Shown: positions 51,951 to 61,400 of the stretch, one piece after another | Layout: each line of letters begins with the position of its first letter | How positions within the stretch are numbered: the stretch's first letter is position 1 | From: Streptomyces asoensis | GTDB taxonomy: Bacteria > Actinomycetota > Actinomycetes > Streptomycetales > Streptomycetaceae | Assembly: GCF_013085465.1 (NCBI RefSeq) | Contig: NZ_CP049838.1 | Location: 1,240,001-1,304,000, forward strand | DNA: 64,000 nt | Direction of reading: 5' to 3' | Notes under the pieces: model-generated | Database searches by the model: none | What the model was told of the DNA's origin: nothing | The model's input: the letters and a program-made list of their open reading frames with translations, nothing else | Program-made: the position numbers and the translations under genes

Positions 51951-52901
51951 TCAGATCTTCTTGGCCACGTAGTGCCGGTAGCTGTCCACCGGGGGCATGA
52001 ACTGTGACGGCAGCACGCCCATCTTCTTCAGCAGTCTGGTGGAGCCGCTGTCGGTGTAGCCGGCGAAGGAACCGCCCACGGCCTCCGGGCCGACCCGCTT
52101 GGCCATGTGCCGCTGGATGGCACCGACCCGCTGCTCCCGCAATGCCTTGTGGAAGGACCCCTCCGGGGACAGCCGCCCGTGGATCGCGGCCTGCACCTGG
52201 GGCGAGATGTCACGGTCGAGCACCCACTCCAGGCCGAGGTCCTTCTCCTGGAGCTCTTTCAGGAATGCGTGGCGCTGCGTGGTGTAGAGGTCGACGTGCG
52301 TGAAGTAGCCGCCTGGTTTGAGCACCCGCGCCACCTCCTTCAGGAACTTCTCCAGGCTCGGGTAGTTGTGCGCGCTCTCGATGTTCACCAGGACGTCGAC
52401 CTCGCCGTCGTCGAACGGCAGGTTCTCCGCGTCGCCCTGGACATAGCGCAGGCCCTTGCGGGACAGCGAGGCGTTGGCCCGCTTGACGGCCTGGTCCGAC
52501 AGGTCGAGGCCGATCAGGCTCTTCGCGTCGACGACGCGGGAGAGGAAGTTCAGGCCCTCGCCCAGTCCGCAGCCGACCTCGAGAACGAACTTGTCCGCGT
52601 AGTCGTCCAGGTCGAGCGGCACCTCCCTGAGTGCGGCGAAGTACAGCTCCTCGGAGAAGCCATCCGTGTCGTAGTCGAGGAATCCGGGAACGCGGGCGCT
52701 GATCTCCTTGGCCACCTGGTCGTCGTGGTAGCCCCAGTTCCACAGGATGCCCTTCTTCGACATCCTGGCCTGGAGGTCGTAGCTGGTGGAGATGTTCTTC
52801 TTGTGTGTGCCCTCCTTGGCGCTCTGAGCGTCCTGATCATTTGTCAGGTTGATCTCGTTGACACTGGTGAACAAGCCATACATGTCTTCGCGTGCACCCA
52901 T
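51951..52901 (-). CDS. SAM-dependent methyltransferase
   Basis: 316 aa. The N-terminal 70 residues (ARMSKKGILWNWGYHDD) precede a Rossmann core with SAM motif VLEVGCGLGEG, acidic residue in LIGLDLSD, VQGDAENLPFDDGEVDVLVNIESAHNY and the post-motif LKPGGYFTHVDL. The start at 52901 has GAGGAA. The sequence resembles small-molecule O-methyltransferases of polyketide clusters. Given the predicted C3 hydroxyl left by the last PKS module, 3-O-methylation of the macrolactam is a testable role. An alternative is methylation of the aromatic ring hydroxyl. Confidence 0.88.
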   Translation of the reverse strand: MGAREDMYGLFTSVNEINLTNDQDAQSAKEGTHKKNISTSYDLQARMSKKGILWNWGYHDDQVAKEISARVPGFLDYDTDGFSEELYFAALREVPLDLDDYADKFVLEVGCGLGEGLNFLSRVVDAKSLIGLDLSDQAVKRANASLSRKGLRYVQGDAENLPFDDGEVDVLVNIESAHNYPSLEKFLKEVARVLKPGGYFTHVDLYTTQRHAFLKELQEKDLGLEWVLDRDISPQVQAAIHGRLSPEGSFHKALREQRVGAIQRHMAKRVGPEAVGGSFAGYTDSGSTRLLKKMGVLPSQFMPPVDSYRHYVAKKI

Positions 52902-52963
52902 ATTCCGTGTTCCTCTCTCATAGTGCTGCCCGAAAGCGGTAGATCCGCCAGGGCGGGGGTTTC

Positions 52964-54604
52964 TCAGTCGGCAGCCGGGAGCGGTGTCCCCAGCCGGTGG
53001 GCGAGTTGGTCCACCAGTTCGCGCAGTTCCTCGGGTCCGTTCGCCGCGCCGAAGACGGTGAAGTCGGGGCGCACCAGCACGGCCGTCGCACCGTTCTCGG
53101 CCAGGTACGGCAGATAGCGGCCCTCGATGTCGACCACGGCGCCGGGACCGGACTTCCCCGGTTCCGTGTCCGCGGGCAGGACGTGCGCGCAGCGCGTGCC
53201 GAGACCGTCGAGGAAGGCGCGCCGCCGGTCGTCGAGCAGCATCGCCGGATCGCTGACGGCGAGCAGTACGAAGCCCAGGCCGACGATCTCGTCGAACAGT
53301 CCTTCCCCTTCGGCGTCCGCCACCCTGGCCTGCGGGAACAGGGTGCCGGCCGGCCTCAGTGGCGTGCCGTCGCCGGTCAGTTGGAACAGGCCTTCGTCGA
53401 AGGGGATCACGGTCGACATCGGCAGCGCGGCGGCGCCCTCGCGGTCGCGGGCGGCCAGCATGATCGCGTCCCGGTCGGCGGCGGCTGCGGGATCGGTCAC
53501 GCAGATGACCTTGCCGAGTTTCACGGACGTGGTGACGGCGTTCTGGACGTGCGCCCGGCGCTCGACGGTGTAGGTGTCGAGCACGGAGTCGTCGGCGAGA
53601 CCGCGCAGTGCCAGGTCGAGCTTCCACGAAAGGTTGGCCACGTCCCGGAAGCCCGAGCACATGCCCTGCCCCGCGAAGGGCGGCATGAGGTGTGCGGCGT
53701 CCCCCGCTATCAGCAGCCGGCCCTTGCGCCACTCCCCCGCCCAGCGGGCCTGAAAGGTGTAGACGGCGTGCCGTTCGAGTGTCGCGTTGTCCGGGTGGAC
53801 GGAGAACATCTCCAGCATGCGCCACAGGGTGTCGTCGCGCTTCAGCTCCTCGATGTTCTCGCCCGGCAGCCGCATGAACTCGAAGCGGCGGTGCCCAGGG
53901 CCGGCCGACACGGCGGTCCGGGGCCGCTGCGGGTCGCAGATCTGTAGGTTGTTGGGACGGAAGTCGCGCGGCTCGTCCAGTACGACGTCACAGATCAGCC
54001 AGTCGTAGAAGAACCCGAGGTCGGTGAGAGAACTCTCCATGGACTCCCGGACGAAGCTGTTGGCCCCGTCGCACCCGACGACGTACCGCGCGGTGAAGGT
54101 GTGTTCCTGCTCGTCGGCGTCCTCGGAGATCACCTCGACCAGGTCGCCGCGGTCGTCGAGTTCGACGACCTCCTGTCCGCGGACGACCCGCAAGTTCGGG
54201 AAGTCGGTGCCCCGCTCGATGAGCGTGGCCTCCAGTCCCGGCTGGTACATGGCGGTCGCTTGCGGCCAGCCGCAGTGGCCGTTCGCGGCGCTCTCCATGT
54301 GCAGCAGGGTGTCGCCGGCGGCGTTGCGCCAGGCGTAGTCCCGTGAGTTCTCCCCGAACTTGTCGAGGAAGGGCCCGATGCCGGCGGCCGCCAGGATACG
54401 GGCAGCCTCGTCGTCGAAGCCGACGGCCCGCGGCATGGGGTACGGCTGGGACCAGCGCTCCACGACCGTGACCCGCCAGCCGCGCCGGGCCAGCAGGATC
54501 GCCAGCACCTGCCCCACCGGGCCGTAGCCGACGACGGCCACGTCCGTGTCGGTGACGGCGTCCGTCTCGGTCCCGGCGCCGGCCGTCTGCGTCTCCACTG
54601 TCAT
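52964..54604 (-). CDS. Group A FAD-dependent monooxygenase (Rif-Orf19/Nat2/GdmM-like)
   Basis: About 546 aa. FAD binding is by VAVVGYGPVGQVLAILLARRG, the second contact by ARYVVGCDGANSFVRE (DG motif) and the third by GRLLIAGDAAHLMPPFAGQGMCSGFRD (GD motif). A thioredoxin-like C-terminal domain ends the protein, as in phenol-hydroxylase-type enzymes. In ansamycin clusters such enzymes hydroxylate the AHBA-derived ring and take part in naphthoquinone or benzoquinone formation. The start is either the ATG at 54604 or the GTG at 54598; the second has the better spaced GGAG. It follows the amide synthase after 17 bp. Confidence 0.88.
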   Translation of the reverse strand: MTVETQTAGAGTETDAVTDTDVAVVGYGPVGQVLAILLARRGWRVTVVERWSQPYPMPRAVGFDDEAARILAAAGIGPFLDKFGENSRDYAWRNAAGDTLLHMESAANGHCGWPQATAMYQPGLEATLIERGTDFPNLRVVRGQEVVELDDRGDLVEVISEDADEQEHTFTARYVVGCDGANSFVRESMESSLTDLGFFYDWLICDVVLDEPRDFRPNNLQICDPQRPRTAVSAGPGHRRFEFMRLPGENIEELKRDDTLWRMLEMFSVHPDNATLERHAVYTFQARWAGEWRKGRLLIAGDAAHLMPPFAGQGMCSGFRDVANLSWKLDLALRGLADDSVLDTYTVERRAHVQNAVTTSVKLGKVICVTDPAAAADRDAIMLAARDREGAAALPMSTVIPFDEGLFQLTGDGTPLRPAGTLFPQARVADAEGEGLFDEIVGLGFVLLAVSDPAMLLDDRRRAFLDGLGTRCAHVLPADTEPGKSGPGAVVDIEGRYLPYLAENGATAVLVRPDFTVFGAANGPEELRELVDQLAHRLGTPLPAAD

Positions 54605-54621
54605 CTCCGTCCGGTCCCGCC

Positions 54622-55404
54622 TCAGCCGTTGCCTGTGCCGACGAGGATGTCCTTCGCCACGCGCTCGAACTCGGCCTTGTCGATCAGGGTGCGGATCGTT
54701 TCGTGACCGTTCTCCACCCTCAGCAGCCGCCTGCCGGTGAGGACGAGCTGCCCGTTTTCGGTGGCACGGCCGCGCAGCACGGTCCCGGCGAACAGCGAGT
54801 CCTTCACGATCTGCTCGGCGGCGGAGTCCCGCGGACCGTCCCAGTCGGAGACGGCGCGGGCTTTCAACTCGAACCGGTACACCGACCGCCAGTCGCCGGT
54901 GGCGGCCCTGCGTTCCAGCACGTGGTAGGTGCCGTCCACCGTGAGCCGATAGGAGCAGCCGAACTGGTGCTGCACCTCGTCGGTCATCCGCAGCGGTTCC
55001 AGATACGACGGTCCGGCGAAACCCACGTCGACAAGCCAGGTCTCCCCGTCCAGCCGCACACAGGTGAAGGTGTGCTCGAAGTCCGGCCCGAACTGCCCGT
55101 TGGGCCAGCGCTGTGACGCGGCCAGGATCGAGACGTCGTAGCCGAGTTCGGTCAGGAGCCTGCGGAACAGGCCGCTCAGGTCGTGGCACACACCGCCCGC
55201 GCCCTCGACGACGATCGCCCGGAACGTGTCGTCGATGTCGATGTCGACGACGTTGCGGAAGCCGGTGAAGCTCTTGATGAAGTGACTGCTGTCGTAGGCC
55301 AGCGACATCAGGTGCTTCTTGTGCAGTGCACGAAGCGTCTCGGAGCTGGGCTCGGGCACCTCCGTGAACCCCAGACGGTGCAAGTAGGTCTCCACCTCGA
55401 ACAT
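54622..55404 (-). CDS. Amide synthase (RifF/GdmF-type, arylamine N-acetyltransferase fold)
   Basis: 260 aa with the NAT-fold catalytic triad Cys73 (GGVCHDLSG), His111 (FEHTFTCV) and Asp126 (WLVDVGFAG). The spacing is that of RifF of rifamycin biosynthesis. These enzymes take the finished polyketide from the last ACP and close the macrolactam onto the arylamine nitrogen of the AHBA starter. The ATG at 55404 begins 4 bp after the PKS stop, with GGGAAAG inside the PKS end, so it is co-expressed. Together with the absence of a thioesterase this fixes the locus as ansamycin-type. Confidence 0.95.
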   Translation of the reverse strand: MFEVETYLHRLGFTEVPEPSSETLRALHKKHLMSLAYDSSHFIKSFTGFRNVVDIDIDDTFRAIVVEGAGGVCHDLSGLFRRLLTELGYDVSILAASQRWPNGQFGPDFEHTFTCVRLDGETWLVDVGFAGPSYLEPLRMTDEVQHQFGCSYRLTVDGTYHVLERRAATGDWRSVYRFELKARAVSDWDGPRDSAAEQIVKDSLFAGTVLRGRATENGQLVLTGRRLLRVENGHETIRTLIDKAEFERVAKDILVGTGNG

Positions 55405-55408
55405 CCGG

Positions 55409-58400
55409 TTACTTTCCCTTCTCCGTGTGGTCCCACTTGGCCAGCAGCTCACGCAGCCGCGAGACTGCTCGCGTACGCGACGCGTCGTCGTGCAGCGCCG
55501 GAGCCAGTGCCGATTCCAACTTGCCGATCTCCTCGGCGACCGTCTCCGGTGTGACGGTCAGTTCGGGCTCAAGGGTGTCCAGCATCAGCTCGGCGATCAT
55601 GCCCGCGGTGGGGAAGTCGAAGATCAGGCCCTGCGGCAGGTCGAGTCCTGACACCCGGTTGAGGCGGTTGCGCAGTTCGAGACCGGTCAACGAGTCGAAG
55701 CCGATGTCGAGGAAGGCGAGCCCGTCCTCGACCACCGTCGAGCCGTCGGCGTGACCGAGCACCTGTCCGGCCTCCGCCAGCACCAGGTCGGTGAGGACCG
55801 TCAGCCGCTCCTGCGGGGACAGACGCAACAGCCGCGCCCGCAGCGCCTCGCCGTCGTCGCCCGTCTTCGCATCCTTGCCGCTGCCGGTGCCGGTGCCGGT
55901 GACCGTGAGAGCGGCGGCGTCGGGCAGTTCTCGCAGCAGCGGGCGTTCCCTGGCCACCGTGTAGGACGGCGTGAACCGCGACCAGTCGATACCCGCGACC
56001 ACGAGGTGCCCCTCGCCACCCACCATCGCCTGGCCCAGGGCCTCGACCGCGAGTTCAGGTTGCATCAGCTCGATGCCGACCTCCGCGAACTCCTCGGCCA
56101 CGGTCTCGTCGACCATGCCGCCGCCGGCCCAGGCGCCCCAGGCCACAGCGGTCGCCGCCCGGCCCTCGGCGCGCCGCCGATGTGCGAGCCCTTCGACGAA
56201 GGCGTTGGCGGCGGCGTAACCGCCCTGCCCCGCACCGCCCCAGACAGCGGCGCCGGAGGAGAACACCACGAAGGCGTCCAGCGGACGGTCGGCGAGCAGG
56301 GCGTCGAGGTGCACGGCACCGGTGACCTTCGCCCGGCCCACCTCGGCGAACTCCGCGACGCTACTGTCCGGGAGTTGCACGGGTTCCTGTGCGGCGCCTG
56401 CCGTGTGGAAGACAGCGGAGACGGGAACGTCGGACGGAACTGCCGCGATCACCTCGCCGAGCGCGGTCCGGTCGGTGACGTCGCAGGCCACGACGGTGAC
56501 GCGGGCACCGAGTGCGGTCAGCTCCGCCTCCAGCGCGTCCGCCCCTTCGGCGGCCCGGCCGCGGCGACTGAGCAGCAGCAGGTGCTCGGCACCCCGACCC
56601 GCGGCCCATCGCGCCACGTGTGCGCCGATGCCACCGGTTCCGCCGGTGACGAGGACCGTGCCGCGTGGCGTCCAGGGTTCCCTGGACACCGTGCCGTCGG
56701 CAGCGGCGGACTCGGCGCGGGTCATACGACGCGCGTACGCGCCCGTGGCCCGGATCGCCACCTGATCCTCGCCGTTCCCTCCGCAGAGCACGGCGACCAG
56801 CCGGCCCAGCGCCGTCTCGTCCGGCCTGGCGGCCACATCGACGAGCCCGCCCCAGGACCTGGGGTGGTCGAGGGCCAATACGGTGCCGAGCCCCCAGATC
56901 ATGGGCTGAGTCTCACTCCTCACCTCCCTGTCCTCCCGAACCGCGACGGCTCCGGAAGTCAGGCACCACAGCGGGGCGGTGACGTCCAGATCTTTGAGTG
57001 ACTGGACAAGGGTGACGGTGGCGGCCGTACCCCGCGACAGTGTGGGATGGCCGGCGTCCGGCCGCTCGTCCAGTGGCAGCAGGGACACCACCCCGACCGG
57101 CCTCGCCGTGTCGAGACCCACCCGGACGAGTTCCGCCAGGCCCTTCCGGTCCTCACCGTCCACATCCACCCGTACGACGCGGCCACCGTGCGCGGTTAGC
57201 GCGCCGCTCGTGGCCTCCGCCATCGCGTCGGCCTGCCCTGCGGGCACCAGCATCAGCCAGGTGCCGTCGGCGACGGCCGCACCTGATAACAGTGTGTCGG
57301 TTATCGGCCGCCAGTCGATCCGGTACCGCCAGCCGTCCAGCACAGCCTGGTCCCGGCGGCGGCGGCGCCACGAGGACAGGGCGGGTAGCACGCCGTCCAG
57401 GGCGGACGCATCGAGCCGCAGGGACCGGGCCAGCGAGTTCGCGTCGCCGCTGTCCACGATGTCCCAGAACGCCGCGTCGACCGGATCGGCCACCTTCTCG
57501 GAAACGGCCGGTTCGTCGCCCTCGATCCAGTAGCGCCGGCGCTGGAAGGCGTACGTGGGCAGGTCCACACGGCGGGCACCGGTACCGGCGAACACCTTCT
57601 CCCAGTCGACATCGACACCACGCGAGTGCAACTGCCCCAGAGCGACCAGCAGCGCACGGTCCTCCGGCATGCCCCGCCGCAGCGACGGGACACAGTCCTG
57701 CGCCACCATCCCCGACAGCACACCGTCAGGACCCAACTCCACAAACGTGGAGACCTTCTGCTCCCGTAACGTCTGCACACCGTCGTGGAAACGGACCGTG
57801 CCACGCACATGCTCCACCCAGTACTCCGGCGAACACAACCGACCCGCGTCCGCCACCTCACCCGTCAGATTCGACACCACCGGCAGCACAGGCTCGTTGT
57901 ACGTCAGCCCCGCCACAACCCGACGGAACTCCTCCAGCATCGGATCCATCAACGACGAATGAAAAGCATGCGAAACACGCAACCGCTTGATTCGACGGCC
58001 CTCGAACCGGGCCACCACCGCCGCAACCGCATCCTCCGCACCCGACAGCACCAACGACGTCGCACCGTTGATCGCGGCAACACTCACACCCTCGGTCAGC
58101 AACGGCGTGACCTCGCCCTCCGCCGCCTCGACCGCGAACATCACCCCACCCGACGGCAACGCCTGCATCAACCTGCCCCGCGCCACCACCAAAGCCGCCG
58201 CATCCTCCAACGACCACACACCCGCCACATACGCAGCCGTCACCTCACCAATCGAATGACCCGCCACATAATGGGGACGCACACCCCAGGACCGTACAAG
58301 GCGAAAGAGCGCCACCTCGACGGCGAACAGAGCCGGCTGCGCATACCGCGTCTCGTCCAACAGGTCCCCGCCCTCGAAGACCAGATCCTTCAGCGAACGG

Positions 58401-61400
58401 CCCAGACCCTCGTCGACAACGGCGCACACCTCATTGAACGCATCCGCGAACACCGGGAACACTTCATACAGTTCACGTCCCATCCCGGCCCGCTGCGCAC
58501 CCTGACCCGTGAACAACACACCCAGACGACCCGCAACCACTGTTTCCGGCCGTACCGACGCGAGCCCCTCCCGCGCCTCGTCCACCGAACCCGCCACCAC
58601 CACCGCACGATGATCGAAACGAGCACGCGTCGTCGCCAGCGAATACGCGGCGTCCGTGAGGCTCAGTTCACGCTCCCGGTCAAGGAACTCAGCCAGCCGC
58701 ACCGCCTGAGCACGCACCGCCTCCGGCGACCTGCCCGACACCACCAACGGCACCACACCATCACGCACCACACCACCCGGCACCACCGCACGCTCCACCG
58801 GACCCGCAGGCTCAACAGCCTCCAAAATCACATGCGCATTCGTCCCGCTCAGGCCGAAGGAGGAGACCGCCGCGCGGCGCGGACTGTCCGGCACCGCCTG
58901 CCACTGCTGCGACTCGGTCAGCAATTCCACCGCGCCGGCCGACCAGTCCACCTTCGGCGACGGCTCGTCCACGTGCAGCGTCTTCGGCAGCACACCGTGC
59001 CGCATCGCCTGCACCATCTTGATCACACCCGCCACACCCGCAGCGGCCTGCGCATGACCGATGTTCGACTTCAACGACCCCAGCCACAACGGCCGGTCCA
59101 CCCCGGGCCGCTCCTGACCGTACGTCGCGATCAACGCCTGCGCCTCGATCGGATCACCGAGCGAGGTGCCCGTACCGTGCGCCTCCACCGCATCCACGTC
59201 GGCCGCCGACAGGCCGGCGTTCGCCAACGCCTGCCGGATCACCCGCTGTTGGGAGGGTCCGTTCGGAGCGGTGATGCCGTTGGACGCACCGTCCTGGTTC
59301 ACCGCACTGCCCCGCACCAGAGCCAGCACCTCATGGCCGTTACGCCGCGCGTCCGACAGACGCTCCAACAGCACCAGGCCCACACCCTCAGCCCATGACG
59401 TGCCGTCCGCACCCGCCGCGAACGACTTGCACCGCCCATCCGCAGCAAGGCCCCGCTGGCGCGAGAACTCGATGAAACTGCCGGGCGTGGACATCACGGC
59501 CACACCGCCGGCCAGGGCGAGCGAGCACTCACCATTCCGCAGCGCCTGCATGGCCGAGTGCATCGCCACCAGCGACGACGAACACGCCGTGTCCACCGTC
59601 ACCGCCGGACCCTCGAACCCGAAGGTGTACGCCACCCGACCGGAAATGAAGCTGCCCGCGTTGCCGTTGCCGAGGAAGCCCTCCAGTTCCTCCGGTACGC
59701 GCGTGAGGTTGGTGGCGTAGTCGTGGTACATGGCGCCGGCGAAGACGCCCGTCCGGCTGCCCTTCAGCGACGTCGGATCAATACCGGCCCGCTCCAGCAC
59801 CTCCCACGACGTCTCCAGCAGCAACCGCTGCTGCGGATCCATCGCCAACGCCTCACGCGGACTGACCCCGAAGAACCCCGGATCGAACTCCCCCGCATCA
59901 TGCAAGAACCCACCATGGCGAACCGTCGACCTACCCACCGCGTCCGGATCAGGATCGAACAACCGCGCCACATCCCAGCCCCGGTCCTCCGGGAACGCCG
60001 AGATACCATCACGCCCCTCGGCCACCAGACGCCACAGATCCTCCGGCGAAGCCACACCACCAGGCAGCCGGCACCCCATCGCCACAATCGCGATCGGATC
60101 CTCCGACACCGAAACAGCAGACAGCCCCCGGCCCGCCACCGACTCAGCGGCCACCGCCTCCTCGCCCACCAACTCCACACGCAAAAACTCAGCCAGCACA
60201 CCCGGCGACGGATAATCAAAAATCAACGTCGCCGGCAACCGAAGACCCGTCACCGCATTCAAACGGTTCCGCAACTCCACCGCCGTCAACGAATCAAAAC
60301 CAAGATCGTTGAACGCCTGCCCCGCACCGATACTCCCCGCACCCGCATGCCCCAACACCACCGCAACCTCACCCGACACCAACTCCACAAGGTGACGTTG
60401 CTGTGCCTCATGGGTCAGCGTCGCGAGGCGATCCGCCAAGGTGTCACCAGTGGCCGACCCGGTGTCTGCGGCCGCGGTGCGCGCCGTGCGGCGCGGCCGG
60501 CGGACCAGCCCGCGCAGCATTGGCGGCAGCTGCCCAGCCCGTGCCTGCTCCGTCAGGGCGGCGAAGTCGAACTTCACCGGAACGAGCATGGAGGCCTCGC
60601 CGGAGAGGGCCGTGTCGAGCAGGGCCATGCCGTCCTCGGTGGCCAGCGGGAGCACTCCGCCCCGGCCCATACGGGCCTGGTCCGACTCGCTCATCGTCGC
60701 GATCATTCCGCCGGACTCGGCCCAGAGGCCCCAGGCCAGGGAGACGGCGGGCAGACCCTGCGCCCGGCGCCACTGGGCGAAGGCATCCAGGAACGCGTTC
60801 GCCGCCGAGTAGTTGCCCTGCCCCGGACCACCGAGCACACCGGCGGCCGAGGAGAACAGGACGAACGCCGAGAGATTCATGTCGCGTGTCAGCTCGTGCA
60901 GCGTCAGCGCGGCATCGACCTTGGGCCGGAAGACGGCGCCGATCCGCTCCTGCGTCAGGCTCGCGATCACACCGTCGTCGAGGACTCCCGCCGCGTGCAC
61001 GACGCCGGTCAGCGGCGCGTCGGGCGAGACCGCTGCGAGAAGCTTCTTCACCGCCCTGCGCTTCGACATGTCGCACGCCACCACGGTGACGCTCGCTCCG
61101 GCCGCCTCCAGTTCGGCCGTCAGTTCCTCGGCGCCGGGAGCCTCCGGTCCGCGACGGCTGGTCAGCAGCAGGTGTCGTACGCCGTGTGCGGCGACGAGAT
61201 GCCGGGCGACCAGGCCGCCCAGCGTTCCGGTGCCGCCGGTGACGAGTACGGTCCCCGTGGGATTTAGTACAGGGCCGGTAACGGAGTCGGCCGCGGCCCG
61301 CACCAGCCGGGGCGTGTGGACGACGTCGGCGCGCACCGCCACCTGAGCCTCCCCGGTGGCCAGTACACCCGCCAGGGCCGGCCGGGACGCCTGGACTTCG

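Noticed and set aside
51951..53825. A 624-aa minus-strand frame containing the methyltransferase
   Set aside because: The first 308 residues overlap the monooxygenase in another frame and have shadow composition; the methyltransferase starts at 52901 with a good ribosome binding site.
57785..59398. A 537-aa plus-strand frame
   Set aside because: Antisense to the PKS KS/AT region; Arg/His-rich shadow without motifs.
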